A stretch of 64,000 nucleotides of DNA, taken from assembly GCA_964606505.1 (NCBI GenBank), contig CAZSGM010000001.1:186001-250000 (forward strand), given 5' to 3'. The position numbers were made by a program, and so were the translations under genes. Source of the DNA: CAKVOD01 sp964606505 (GTDB lineage Bacteria > Bacillota > Clostridia > Christensenellales > UBA1242). This document shows positions 16,305-27,600 of this stretch, one piece after another; the stretch's first letter is position 1; every line of letters begins with the position of its first letter. The notes beneath the pieces were generated by a model. That model saw only the letters and a program-made list of their open reading frames with translations. It did not search any database and was not told the origin of the DNA.

Positions 16305-18008
16305 ATGTTTTTTAAAATGAGAGAGTCGCTCAAGGCTTTGAGGGACGCCAAAGCAAAGAAGAGGGTTAAGAACTTTATGGGTGGCAACTCATATGAGTTG
16401 AACCCGATTGAAACGCTTAAAATTGTAACCGCGAGTTCAATTTTTGGAGAACCGCAGTACTATCGCAATGGGGAGTTTGCCGAGAGAGGGGTGCATGACG
16501 GGGAATACAACGTAGATTTGGTGTTTAAGCCGTACAATGTGATTCCTGACAAGTATGAGGGTTGTAAAACCTCAGAGATTATGGAAACCGTGATTGACGC
16601 TGCGCTTGATTATGATTTTGGCGCGACCTTGAAGTGGGCGAAAACGTTGAGAATGGAATACCTGATGAGGCTAAATCCGCAGGTTATTATGGTTCGCGCG
16701 GCAATGCACCCGAAAAAGGACGAGTTTGTAAAGCGAAACCCTAAGTTGTTCGACGAAATTAACCAAGTTGTAATGTCGAGAGCTGACGAGCCGAACGTGC
16801 AGTTGACGTACTTTTTGTTCAAAAACGGGTCGCACAAGAACTTGCCGAACATTTTGAAGCGCGGCTGGGCTAAGAAGGTTGAGGGGCTGACGCCGTACGA
16901 GTTCAACAAGTACAAGCGCGCGGGCGTGGGTATGAGAGATTTGATTTGCATTTGCCACCCTAAGAGCGAACTTGTCGATAAGTTTATGAAAACTGGCAAG
17001 GTTGGGGTTTTTGAAAAAGATTTGACGTGGGAAACACTGAAAGCGGCGGGAAAAACTTGGTCGGAGATTTTGGATACAATAAAACTTCCGCATATGGCGG
17101 CACTGAGGAACTTGCGCGGGATATTTAGGGAAATAAACGACGTGAAGATTTGCAAGGAGTTTATGGAACATATCAAGGCGGGGGTAACGAATGGCAAACA
17201 GTTTCCTTTTAGATACTGGGCGGCAATGCGCGCGGTTGAGGAGGATAAATTTATAAATCATAAATCCGTGATACTCGACGCGCTAGAGGAGTGCATTGAC
17301 ATTGCGCAGAGCAATATGCCTAAATTAAAGGGCAAAACAATGTGTTTGTCGGACAACTCGGGCAGTGCGTGGGGCGCATTTACCAGTGAGTACGGAGTTG
17401 TTTCAGTTGCGGAAATCGGCAACTTGAGTTCGGTTTTGACCGCGCAGAACTCAGATGAGGGTTACGTCGGCAAGTTTGGAAACTCCTTAAAGACTTTCGC
17501 CATTTCAAAAAGAAACGGCGCGCTAATTCAGACAAGAGAAATAGCTGAAGGGCGTTACGACAATGTTGGCGGGGAAACCGAAAACGGAGTTTGGTTGTTT
17601 TTTAGGAACGCGATTGCCCACAAAGATTTTTGGGATAACATATTTATTTACAGCGACCAGCAGGCGGGGCACGGCGAGTTGTACGGGATAGACGGGAACG
17701 AGTACTCCGACTTTGTTTGTGGGCAGAACCCCAGCGTGGCGTACATTGACGTGTGCAAACTTGTGCAGCGTTACAGAGCCGAGGTTAATCCAAAGGTAAA
17801 TGTCTTTATGGTGCAAACCGCGGGGTACACAAATGTGCTTGTTCCCGAATATGGGTACAGGACAAACATCTTGTATGGGTGGACTGGCAGGGAAGCGCAG
17901 TTTGCTAAGGAGATGATTGAGTTTTGGGACGCAAAGGACGCAATGCGTGAGCAAGCCGCAGCTGGGACAACGGGCACAGCGAGCGGAAAACCACAGCAAC
18001 GCAAATAA
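16305..18008 (+). CDS. rsr: Ro60-family (TROVE/vWA) RNA-binding protein
   Basis: A 567-residue bacterial Ro60 orthologue. Residues ~10-330 are the helical TROVE ring (TLKIVTASSIFGEPQYYRNG, TLKWAKTLRMEYLMRLNPQV, LPNILKRGWAKKVEGLTPYE, PHMAALRNLRGIF), which holds single-stranded 3' ends of misfolded RNA in its cavity and Y RNA on its outer surface. The rest is a von Willebrand A domain with the MIDAS motif DNSGS at 350-354. Length fits the family (530-600). AAAAGGAGAGCACT precedes the ATG. In studied bacteria Ro works with Y RNA and PNPase in RNA decay or rRNA maturation under stress. RtcB or PNPase genes are not in the window. The last ~25 residues are a low-complexity tail. Confidence 0.95.
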   Translation: MFFKMRESLKALRDAKAKKRVKNFMGGNSYELNPIETLKIVTASSIFGEPQYYRNGEFAERGVHDGEYNVDLVFKPYNVIPDKYEGCKTSEIMETVIDAALDYDFGATLKWAKTLRMEYLMRLNPQVIMVRAAMHPKKDEFVKRNPKLFDEINQVVMSRADEPNVQLTYFLFKNGSHKNLPNILKRGWAKKVEGLTPYEFNKYKRAGVGMRDLICICHPKSELVDKFMKTGKVGVFEKDLTWETLKAAGKTWSEILDTIKLPHMAALRNLRGIFREINDVKICKEFMEHIKAGVTNGKQFPFRYWAAMRAVEEDKFINHKSVILDALEECIDIAQSNMPKLKGKTMCLSDNSGSAWGAFTSEYGVVSVAEIGNLSSVLTAQNSDEGYVGKFGNSLKTFAISKRNGALIQTREIAEGRYDNVGGETENGVWLFFRNAIAHKDFWDNIFIYSDQQAGHGELYGIDGNEYSDFVCGQNPSVAYIDVCKLVQRYRAEVNPKVNVFMVQTAGYTNVLVPEYGYRTNILYGWTGREAQFAKEMIEFWDAKDAMREQAAAGTTGTASGKPQQRK

Positions 18009-18187
18009 TGAAAATGAAGTGTGCGAAACAATAAAAAGAAATAGCGCGTTAAAAAACAAAAAGACATAATGTACTAAAAAACGCAAAAAGCGAAAATGAA
18101 CGTATAATAAAAGAAACTCCAAGTAAGTGCGCCGCCGCAGGCGTAAGCACACCAAAAGCAACAACTAAAAAAACCATAAAAGCACTC

Positions 18188-18253
18188 AAAAACGGCAGTT
18201 AAGGGGGTATATTTTGCATTTTTTCAAAATATACCCCCTTAACTGCCGTTTTT
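18188..18253. terminator. Very long perfect hairpin after Ro60
   Basis: Two 29-nt arms (18188-18216 and 18225-18253) are perfectly complementary, or 30 bp with the flanking C-G pair, around an 8-nt loop. Each arm contains CGGCAGTTAAGGGGGTATA or its complement. The A/T-rich ends allow termination in both directions, but the stem is far longer than needed; it could be a miniature inverted-repeat element. The flanking DNA 18009-18490 holds no gene apart from the Fic promoter. Confidence 0.7.
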
Positions 18254-18335
18254 GCTTATCACAGATACATCGCTGCAAAAGCGTTGCGGTATTATTCACG
18301 CAAATTTAGTTGATTTCATAAAAAACGGAAACAGA

Positions 18336-18355
18336 TTTTAATGCGCAAAGGCTAA
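18336..18355 (+). repeat. 20-bp direct repeat, left copy, flanking fic
   Basis: TTTTAATGCGCAAAGGCTAA, identical to 19488-19507. The two copies bracket the Fic gene and its promoter. Confidence 0.75.
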
Positions 18356-18432
18356 GATTAAAAACACTAGCAAATAGGTTGTTCGCAATATGTGAAATAT
18401 ATAGAAAAGTAGTACGAATAACATGTAAGATG

Positions 18433-18461
18433 TTGCTTTTAAATAATTAGTATGGTATAAT
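18433..18461 (+). promoter_or_regulatory. Promoter of the Fic gene
   Basis: TTGCTT (18433-18438), 17 bp, TATAAT (18456-18461), 30 bp before the start codon. Confidence 0.65.
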
Positions 18462-18490
18462 ATCTCTAGTTTTAAAATAGGAGATGTAAA

Positions 18491-19477
18491 ATGGATAGTT
18501 ATGTTCCACCTTTTGAAATAACAAATGAAATGTTTGAAATATCAGCTGAGATTATGGAAAATCTTGGGAAACTATCAAATGTAAATGAATTGGAAAAGTT
18601 GCCAAGGCTTAGGAAGGTTTCAAGAATAAAAAGTGTTCATTCTTCACTAGCAATTGAAAATAATACCTTATCATTAGAGCAAGTAACGGATATACTTGAC
18701 GGGAAAAGGGTTTTGGGGGCAAGGGAGGATATTGTTGCTGTAAAAAATGCGTTTGAGGCATACAAAGAACTAGACTCAGTAAATCCATATGACTTAAGCG
18801 ATTTTTTAAGAATACACGGGATTATGATGAGGGAGTTGGTTGAAAACGTGGGCTGTTTGCGTTCGGGGAATGTTGGCGTGTTCGATGAAAATGGGAATGT
18901 TGTTTATGCTGCACCGCCAGTCCAAATTGTGGAAGAGTCAATAGGGCAGTTGTTTGATTGGGTTAAAAATGCGGATGTTCAAATGCTCATTAAATCTAGC
19001 GTGTTTCATTACGAATTGGAGTTTATTCATCCTTTTAGGGACGGGAATGGTAGAATGGGTAGGCTCTGGCAAACGGCACTACTTGCTAGGTGGAAACCAG
19101 TTTTTAAGTATGTACCAATAGAAAGCGTTATTAAAGATAACCAAGAAGAATACTACAGAGCAATAGCGCAATCGACGAGCGACGGCAAATCAAATGCGTT
19201 TATCCTTTTTATGCTAGATGTGATTAACAAGGCGATAAGGGATATTGTAAATGATTCAAGAGAGCATTATAACCACATAAATATTCAGATAAATAAACTT
19301 ATGCAAGTCATGGAAGCATATCCACAATCATCGCAAATGATAATGGAAAAACTGGGGTTAAAATCCAGAATAGCATTTAGAAAAAACTATCTCAATCCAG
19401 CTTTGGAGGCGGGACTAGTCGGCATGACAATTCCGGACAAACCAACAAGCAAAAATCAAATGTACTACAAAATATAA
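18491..19477 (+). CDS. Fic-domain AMP-transferase (class II, self-inhibited)
   Basis: A 328-residue Fic protein. The catalytic loop HPFRDGNGRMGR starts at His180 and is complete, so AMP transfer from ATP to a hydroxyl side chain of a target protein is expected. The inhibitory motif S-x3-E-N sits before the Fic core (Ser52 to Asn57), which marks a class II enzyme whose own helix blocks ATP until displaced. The N-terminal ~100 residues include the Fic_N-like segment, and the last ~80 form a winged-helix-like tail (IMEKLGLKSRIAFRKNYLNP), common in these proteins. TAGGAGATGTAAA precedes the ATG. Flanked by 20-bp direct repeats and more AT-rich than its neighbours, which suggests acquisition. Target unknown. 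Confidence 0.93.
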   Translation: MDSYVPPFEITNEMFEISAEIMENLGKLSNVNELEKLPRLRKVSRIKSVHSSLAIENNTLSLEQVTDILDGKRVLGAREDIVAVKNAFEAYKELDSVNPYDLSDFLRIHGIMMRELVENVGCLRSGNVGVFDENGNVVYAAPPVQIVEESIGQLFDWVKNADVQMLIKSSVFHYELEFIHPFRDGNGRMGRLWQTALLARWKPVFKYVPIESVIKDNQEEYYRAIAQSTSDGKSNAFILFMLDVINKAIRDIVNDSREHYNHINIQINKLMQVMEAYPQSSQMIMEKLGLKSRIAFRKNYLNPALEAGLVGMTIPDKPTSKNQMYYKI

Positions 19478-19487
19478 TGACAACCAT

Positions 19488-19507
19488 TTTTAATGCGCAA
19501 AGGCTAA
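19488..19507 (+). repeat. 20-bp direct repeat, right copy, flanking fic
   Basis: Perfect copy of 18336-18355, starting 10 bp after the fic stop codon. Confidence 0.75.
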
Positions 19508-19667
19508 AAAATATGCAAAAATTTCAAAAATAGGGTCTAAAAATATGCAAAAGCTTGATTTTACTGGCTTTTTGTGGTATCAACCTAAATTCCTAAGATA
19601 ACTTACGAAAAATAAAAGTTTTTAATCATTAATTTTTTGAAGTTTTATCAACTAAAACAACGTAAAA

Positions 19668-19780
19668 AGTTCTATAAACGGACAAATTTGCGTATTTTAG
19701 GTTCTATAAACTGACAAAAACAGTCAAAATAGGTTCTATAAACGGACAAAAATGGCAAAAATGGGTTGTAAAAACGGATT
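19668..19780 (+). repeat. 31-32 bp imperfect tandem repeats upstream of ATPase copy 2
   Basis: Units at 19668-19698, 19699-19730 and 19731-19762, plus a partial fourth from 19763. The core is aGGTTCTATAAACgGACAAA followed by a variable A-rich part. The fourth unit (GGGTTGTAAAAACGG) contains the -35 hexamer of the ATPase promoter. The period equals about three helical turns. Upstream, 19502-19555 shows two looser copies of a CTAAAAAtATGCAAAA unit. Confidence 0.75.
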
Positions 19781-19794
19781 TAGTGTGCTATAAT
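19766..19794 (+). promoter_or_regulatory. Promoter of ATPase copy 2
   Basis: TTGTAA (19766-19771), 17 bp, TATAAT (19789-19794), about 22 bp upstream of the start codon. Confidence 0.75.
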
Positions 19795-19816
19795 AGTGTA
19801 ATTTATGGAGGTGGGT

Positions 19817-21163
19817 ATGTTTAGAAAAGCGATGGAACGCCTTATTGAGTGGAAGGGGAGCAACAAGGCATTGCTCGTAACTGGCGCGCGGCAGGTTGGA
19901 AAAACTTATATTATACGCGAGTTTTTGAGGCAAGAGTACGGCGAGGAAAATTTTGTTGAGTTCAATTTGCTTGAAAACGAACTCGCGCGCCAAACAATTG
20001 AAACTTCCAAAACGAGCGAAGAGCTATTGTTTAGGCTGTCGGCGCTTGCAGACAAACCAATGGTTAGCGGCAAAACTGTCATTTTTTTGGATGAAGTGCA
20101 AGTAGCGTCAAATATTATAACGGCGGTTAAGTTTTTAGTGGAAGAAGGCGGCTTTAGGTATGTTTTGAGTGGCTCGCTGCTTGGGACTGAACTTAAGGAC
20201 ATCAAATCAATTCCCGTTGGTTATATGGATGAGTTTCAAATGTTTCCTCTTGATTTTGAGGAGTTTTTGCTTGCGAACGGGTTGAGTGCGAGTGTTATTG
20301 AGCGCGTGAGGGGGTGTTTTGAAAACCTTGAGCGCGTCGACGATGTAGTGCACCAAAAGTTGATTGATATGTTTCACCTGTACTTGATTGTTGGCGGGAT
20401 GCCCGCAGTCGTGCAAAAATATTTGGAGACAAACAACCTTAAGGATGTGGTTGTGGAACAAGAAAACATTAACAGGTTTTACAGGCAAGACATCAGCAAG
20501 TACGACCAAGAAAACAAACTATACATCAAGGATATTTTTGACCTAATTCCGAGCGAACTTAACAACCAAAACAAGCGTTTCATAATGAAAAATCTCAACG
20601 AAAACCTAAAATTCGCAAAATACGAAAACAGCTTCCTCTGGCTCAAGGACGCAGGCGTTGCGCTGCCAACATACTGTGCCGACGAACCCAAAGTTCCGCT
20701 AATGCTCTCAAAGTCGCGAAACCTCTTCAAACTTTTTCACTGCGACGTTGGGCTGCTCGCAAGTATGTATATGGACAACAACCTCCAACTCAAACTTCTA
20801 AATAAGGATAAGGACATCAACTTTGGTGGTGTGTACGAAAACGCTGTTGCGCAGGAACTGGCGTCAAAGGGTTTTGACTTGTATTACTACAAGAACAACA
20901 AATTTGGCGAAATCGACTTCTTAATTGAAAACAAGGGCGTCGTTATCCCGCTGGAAATTAAGTCGGGTAAAAACTACAAAAGACACGTCGCGCTGGATAA
21001 CTTACTATTAAGCGAGTATAATATTCCTAAAGCATACATTTTTTCAAACCAAAACGTCGAAACTGCCGACAAACGCTTATACCTGCCGATTTATATGATA
21101 ATGTTTATCCAAAAAGATAAAATGAAAGATATGAAATACAAAATTGACTTATCTAATCTGTAA
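19817..21163 (+). CDS. AAA ATPase with DUF4143 and nuclease-like C-terminus (copy 2)
   Basis: A 448-residue AAA_14/DUF4143 protein. I take the ATG at 19817 because the upstream ATG at 19805 overlaps the GGAGGTG ribosome binding site. Walker A is GARQVGKT near residue 23, and Walker B VIFLDEVQVASN is near 90, followed by LSGSLLG. Family motifs FPLDFEEFLLANG and IVGGMPAVVQKYL are present. The C-terminal fold has GEIDFLIENKGVVIPLEIKSG with the Asp ... Glu-x-Lys spacing of PD-(D/E)XK nucleases. Overall similarity to copies 1 and 3 is clear but sequences are well diverged, so these are not recent duplicates. The function is not established for the family. Confidence 0.9.
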   Translation: MFRKAMERLIEWKGSNKALLVTGARQVGKTYIIREFLRQEYGEENFVEFNLLENELARQTIETSKTSEELLFRLSALADKPMVSGKTVIFLDEVQVASNIITAVKFLVEEGGFRYVLSGSLLGTELKDIKSIPVGYMDEFQMFPLDFEEFLLANGLSASVIERVRGCFENLERVDDVVHQKLIDMFHLYLIVGGMPAVVQKYLETNNLKDVVVEQENINRFYRQDISKYDQENKLYIKDIFDLIPSELNNQNKRFIMKNLNENLKFAKYENSFLWLKDAGVALPTYCADEPKVPLMLSKSRNLFKLFHCDVGLLASMYMDNNLQLKLLNKDKDINFGGVYENAVAQELASKGFDLYYYKNNKFGEIDFLIENKGVVIPLEIKSGKNYKRHVALDNLLLSEYNIPKAYIFSNQNVETADKRLYLPIYMIMFIQKDKMKDMKYKIDLSNL

Positions 21164-21666
21164 GTAGTTAAATGTAAAATGACGAAATGACAAACAACAA
21201 TAATATTGAACAAAGATGACAAATAACAAAAATAAGGTTATTTATATTGAGGTAAATAATAGGTAAAAATGAGGGCGCATTATTATAATATTGGGAGAGT
21301 ATAAAATTAAGATGCGATGTTATAAAATAGTGCTTTGTGTCATAAAATAAGGTTTTAATATTACAAATTAAGTTTCAATAAAATAAAAACAATGTTGAGA
21401 TATTTAAGAATAATGTTGCAATAAAATAAAAAAACGCAAAACCTAATTGGTTTTGCGTTTTTTTGTAATGTGTCAATTTGTTGTTTTAACGCACATATTA
21501 AAGCACTTGCATTTGTTAAAGTACTTGGATTTAACAAAGTATCTATTCACAAAGTGCCGATTATCAAATTGTGTGCGTTTATTAAAATGCGTGCATTTGC
21601 AGTTCCATACGTTTGCGATTAATAAAATGTTTATTATTAACACACTTTTTACGAATGTGCATTTAA
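21164..21666. other. Intergenic DNA with terminator and degenerate repeats
   Basis: 21180-21420 and 21470-21660 consist of drifting copies of short AT-rich units such as TTTATTAAAATGCGTGCATTT at roughly 25-35 bp spacing. Apart from the terminator no gene or RNA is supported. Confidence 0.5.
21431..21461. terminator. Bidirectional terminator between ATPase copy 2 and the giant protein gene
   Basis: AAAACGCAAAACC and GGTTTTGCGTTTT pair perfectly around a 5-nt loop, with A and T runs on the two sides. It serves convergent genes. Confidence 0.8.
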
Positions 21667-24600
21667 TTAGCGTACTTTCATACGTGTGCGGAACACGATG
21701 AACAGAACGACTGCGCCGACCACAACAAGCACTGAAATGACGATAACGATTATCGCGATTGTGTTGAGCGGCTCGTTTTTCGTAACAACATACGATTCGA
21801 GCAACGTTCCGCTTTCCGAGTATGCCTGAATAGAGTAGGTTCTGTTTTCGGAAAGTTCAATCTCGCTGACAACGTTTTCTGCAGCGGTCGTTTCGTCGAT
21901 AACAACGTCGTCCATACCAGTGATTTTGATAACAACGTTACCAAGTTCTTGGTGGATGGCGTACTTGTTGAGTTTGATGGTTATCGTCCTCGTCGTACTG
22001 CCGCCGAACTCAATGCTTGGCTGCAAGTTCAACTCCGCCTCGTTAATCCAGAACTTGAACGTAAAGTTTTGTGTAGGCTTCAGTTCGCTCGTCGTAACCT
22101 TAACCGTAACCTCATACACGCCGATTTCGCCGTCCGAGCTGTTAAACTCTAGTGCCATAAGTTTCTGCGTGTTTTGTTCTTCCTTAAGAACGCTTGTAAT
22201 GTCAACCCCCTCCTTGACGACTGAAACAATCTCGAATCCGTCGAGCTGACTGAACGAGAATGTCCTCATCGCCTCTTTAGCGGAGAGAATTTTGAAGTTG
22301 TAAACGCTCTTAACCTCGGTGCCGTTGATTTTTGCCGACATAGTAATCGTGTAGTCGCCGTAAGCGGAGAACACGTAACCCGCCTTAGTGTAGAAGTCGC
22401 GAGCCTGATAAACTGTTCCGTTGTGGTCAATAACAAGCGAGAATGAACCCTTGTCGTAGCGCGACGTGTTTGTAGGCACAAGCGTAACCGTGTCATTGTA
22501 AATCGAGTGGTTAATAGGTTCGCCTTCATTTACCCTAAACGAAACGCTGTTAAGCAGGTCAATTGTGTAGTAACTAGCCTCAAACTGCCCGCGCTTGAAC
22601 GTGTAACTGTGTCCCGCGATGTCGTAGAACAACAATCTGTACTCGCCTGAGTCGGTAAACGTGAGCGTGTTGGTGTCAAACTCCCCGACGTAAAGGCTGT
22701 TGTAGTAAACCCCAACCTTGATAAAGTCGGTAAACGTGAGGTTATCAAAGCCTAAAACGTCAATAGTATACGATTTTTGCCAACTAGCGTAAACCTTTTC
22801 GCTGAAGAATATGCTTTCTGTCCCACTAGCGGCGGACAAAACCTCCGCATTTTCGCCGAGCAAGAAGTTGTCTATCTTTAGAATTGAAGAGTCAAGTTGA
22901 AGAAGGGCAATGTACTCACTGTAGTAAAGCGTGCTCGTACCATAGATTTGGTAGATGTCAAGCCTGTAGAACGCATTGACTGAGTACGAGTCTATGAGTT
23001 TTGCCTGCAAGTCCTTTTTCTCGTTAGCGACAACGGACAACTTGTTGACATTTACAAACACCTTGATGTATTCGTTGATGTCAAACGCTTCGCCGTTGAA
23101 AACTCCTGTTTTTCTGAATTGCGCAGAACGAATGCCTGCCTCAATTTTCACTCCATTCGCATAAACGTCGTACAAAATCGCGGAGTTTTGCGAAACTGCA
23201 AACGTGTAACTAACAGAGTTGCCAAGTGAGTTGGTCATCGTGAGTTTGTAATCGCCCTCAAGGTAAACTACATAACCCTTTGTAAGGTCAACAACCTGTG
23301 TTGAGCCGCCGTAAGTTCTTTCTAGTTTAACCGCAACAGGGAAGTTGGTAGGCTCAACCCAGCTAATCGTGATTTCCTTGCTTGTACTTGAACCAATGTT
23401 TGTAAGCAAGTAGTTCATATTGCTGCCGTTTGAGTCCGTGAGTTCAAAGTTAGGTAAAATCGCGTCAATCGAGAAGTCGTAGATAATGTCGTCCGTTTCG
23501 ATTTCAACGCCCGTCGTGTTGTAGGCAAGGATGATTTTGTAATCGTTCTTTTGTCCCGCAACCGCCTTGAATGTGATTTGTCTTGTGTAGAATACTTGGT
23601 TGTAACTAACCTCAATGTTTTCCGCGTTTTCAAGGTCGTCAACCGCGACTCCGTTGACAAACACTTCTGCATTGTAGAGTTTTGTTTGGTAAACAAATGT
23701 TACGTCATCTGCCGTCGTGTTGTCAATGTTTATTCCCGCAAAATTTAGCGTCTTTGCGTCGATAATGTTGAAGATGTAGTGAATTGGCTGCGTTTCGCCG
23801 CGCCCGAAGTTGTCGATAATGTAGAAGTAGTACTCGCCCGAGTTGAACGTGTACGAAACGCCGCTAAACTCGGTTGTGCTGATTGCGCCGATAAGGTCGT
23901 TCTTGAGTTCAACAAGTTCGCCTGTTTTTTCGTTGTACTGCTTAACGATAAACTTGGTTACCCACGTGCTGCTTGTCGAGGTAGGGAGCGTGATTTTGAA
24001 TGTCAACGTCGCTTCCTCAATTGTGTGCGAAAGTACCTCACCAGGGCGTTGTACCGAAATCGTGAAGTCGTCCCCGAAACGGTTTAGCATCCTAAGGTCG
24101 TACTTTGCCCCCGTGCGTGTGTGTCCCGCCTCGTTTGTAATTGTTGCGTTAATTGTCGCGATAACGTCCTCAACGCTTGTCGTCGGCGTTATGTCAAACG
24201 ACTTAACGAGCGTGCTTGCCGCAGTGTTGTCGTATAACCCAATTTTCGTAAAGCAGTCAAGCCCGCGGATTTCCGAAATAGCGTACTCATAACCAAGGCT
24301 CAAACTGGTGTTTTCCTGACTTCCCGTCGCGTTAACCGTCCCGTCGCTAAACTCAACCTCAGTCTTGCTCGTCTTTAGGAAAACGGTGTAAATGCGTTGG
24401 TTTCCCGCTTGGTCAATCTCGATAATCTCGTAGTAACCCTCTTTGCCGTAGTCCGCGCCACCGCCTATGTTTCTAACAGTTTCATAGAACGGTAAGTTTG
24501 TCTCCGTGTGCTTCTTTTGCCCGTCTGCAATGTAGATTGGGTTTGCAACGTCAAATTTTGGAACACCTGCAGGTGGGGCAGCGTATTCTCTGTCGGATTT

Positions 24601-27600
24601 AATGTAAGATTGGTCTGAGTCCTCGGATGTCGTGGAGTACTTGTTGTACTTTCTAACGTACATTTTCGAGGTGTCGTGCTCAGGGTAAGTGTAGTCGTCG
24701 TAAAGTTCCATAGGGTAACCGTCGTTCGTCGCCATATAGAACACAAAGTCGCTAGGGAGTGCGAAAGCGTAGTTTCGTAAGAACTGTCTAACCGCCTCTT
24801 TCTTTGTAGGGTTTGCCTCAAGCTTGTTCTTAACGTATTCCACAATGTCTTGCTTTGAAATAACGTTCAAATCTGCGCTCGTTTCAGGCAAGTACTTGTC
24901 AGCGTAAACAAGTCTCAAGATGTTGAAGTTTGGCGCCGTCCTATCCAAAACAACTTCGATTTGGCTTGAGTAGTACGAGTAGGTTATGTTGTTCGCAATC
25001 TCCTTGTAGTAGTTTTCGTCGCCATAATAGTGGATAGTAACGCGATATTCGCCCTCGTAGTATGTCTCTGCGCGAGTTTTTGTCGGCAGAATAATTGTGT
25101 ATTTGTAAACAGTGTTTCCGTTAGTGTCGGTCAAAGTGTTTCCGTTAGTGTCCTTTCGTTCTTCGCGCACGCCCTTGACATCCTCAAGGCTCGTGATTGA
25201 TGAACTTGAAGGGTAGATAACTTTCCCATTTTCGTCGTACTCCGCGTCGTTAAATTCAACAGTAACTGCAGTCTCAAACTTTGTCATACCCTTAGTTTTT
25301 CTTTCCACAACGACATTTGTGTGGTCAACCTTTGCTTTGTAAACGTCCACAGAGTCCTCGAACACAAACTTGAGTTCGTCGTCGCTCGTTGACGCAACTT
25401 CGCCCGAACTTGAACTTGAGGTCGTCCTAATGATTTCCTTTTCAGTCCCGTCGCTGTTAGGCGTCCCGTAGTACTTACCAGTAGGCGCTTCCTTTGTAAC
25501 ATTTATGCGGAACACAAACTTGTTTGGCTCAATGTTTTCCTTGTAAACGTTGTCAATCATCTCGCTGTAACCGCTGTAGTCGGTAATTACAAACTTGTAA
25601 ACGCCCGCTTTTTGAAGAAGTTGCGGGTTAACCGTCAGTAACTGCTCCAAAACGCTCGTCTGGTCGTAAGCGGAAACCCTCACAACCTCAGTGAAACTGT
25701 TGTCGTCGTCTGTCGCCTTTTTAAAACTAATCGACAGGTTGGTGCGGAACGAGTTGATTGTCGTGTAACTAACGTCGCTTCCGAACACCGAGTATTTGTT
25801 TTCAGGAACAACCGCATTAATGGGGAAGATGTCGGTCGATAAAATGGAATTGTTTCTGTCGGTTGAAAGTAGCAAGTTGTTAAATTCAACATATTGCTTG
25901 CTTTGAGTACCCATAGTGAGTTTAATGTACTCGCCGATTAAGCGCGTGTACACGTTTTTTCCGTCCTCGACAATAGGGTAGTCAACGTAGATGTCGTCGA
26001 CAAGGTCGTATCTATCCACATAGAAGGTGTACGTCTTTGTGCGCTTAGGGTCGTCCTCGCTTTCAAATAGCGCGGATTTGTATTTGTATACGCGCGTAAC
26101 CACATACTTGCCCGCCTGCGTAACCTCTTTATTGAGGCTCGAGTCATACATAACGTTAAAGTATTCGGTTTTCATTTTCCCCGTCGTCGCGTCAAAAACT
26201 GCATTTTCAAGCAGGTTTGTTGTTAGCCTAGAAACGTTATAGTAAGGGTAGGACTCAAGCGACTTATCCATAGCGACAGGATAAAACTTAAGTTCCAAAC
26301 TCTCAACCTCGAACTCGTCGCGCTCCTCAAAGAAGTTGATGAACAACTTGTCGCGGTTGCTTGCAGACTCATTGTACAAGCGAACGTCCGTCTTGTAAGG
26401 TGTGTCTGTAAACGCAAGTACTTGGCTCGCGTCAAGGTTTACTTCAAGTTTAGTCATACTGAAACCCGAGTGTGTGAGTTTAGACGCAGTCGTGCTCTTG
26501 TCGACTATCTCAACCTTGAAAAAGTACTCGTCGTGTGTGTCGGTTGAAATAGGGCTAACTAGCGGTGTTGCGTTGTTTGTAATTGTAAGCGCGCCGCCCG
26601 TTACGTCAATCTTGCTCGTGTAACCCGAAATTGTGCCGCCCTCAATCTTTACCTGCAACGCTTGGCTGCTGACAGGCAGGGAAGAGAGGTTGAGCGCAGA
26701 GTCGCGGTTTGCGTGTCTAACCGTCATTTGCGTGTGCGGAACATTCAAAATGCCCTTTTCAATGTCGCACATAGAGTTTAGCGCATTGTTATCGATAAAT
26801 TCTTTCATTAGCGCGCTCGTCGTGTCATAGTCGACGTTGAACTCAATCGCCTTGCTTGCCCCCCAAATAACTGTTGTCGTGTCTTTGATAATGTTGTATT
26901 CGTTTTCAATCTTTGGCTCAAAAATGAATGTCGGGCTGGTGTTGTCAAGAATAATTGAGTAGTAAAGTTCGTTGCCCGCCTCGTCAGTGAGTTTAAACAA
27001 GTGGAGCGCGTATTGCGAAACCGCAAACTCGGTTATGTTCTCGTACTTGACGCTTGAAGAGATTGTACTTGTTTTGTAACCGTTTTTGAGCGCGTACAAC
27101 TTGTTGCCGTTGTTGTCAAGCCCAATGTAAACAAGGTTTGAAAGTTCGTTCACAATATAACTGTCGTCTTTAACGAGCAACATTTTTTGGTGCTCGAGCG
27201 AAATTTGCGCGCCGCTCGCCTTTGCGTCCCACGTTAGTTTGAAGTCGTTGTTGACTGCGCTAACGGTCGTTGCGTCAATCGCTTGCATGTTAAGGCTTTC
27301 AGGGAAGTTAACCTTTAGCCCGCTAATAGGGGTTTTGTCGATTGTAAATTCCCACGAAGTGTAACTTGTGCCCAGTCTGCCGTAATACAACTTGACGATG
27401 TACCTGCCGCTAGTTTTGAGCGTCGTCTGAGCGGTTGTGCCGTATTTGAAAATGTGCACGTTTTGGTCTTTAAGGTTTCCGCTAAAGTCGTACCTGTCGT
27501 AAGTTGCGGTAATAACGGCGTTGAACGGGTTGCTGTCGTCCCAGTTGATAGCGACGTCTTGATTTGTGAATCCGTCGTTGTAAAGGGTAGTGTTGTCGCC

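Noticed and set aside
16610..17261. Two long minus-strand frames within Ro60
   Set aside because: Antisense to a strongly conserved coding sequence; open only because of codon bias.
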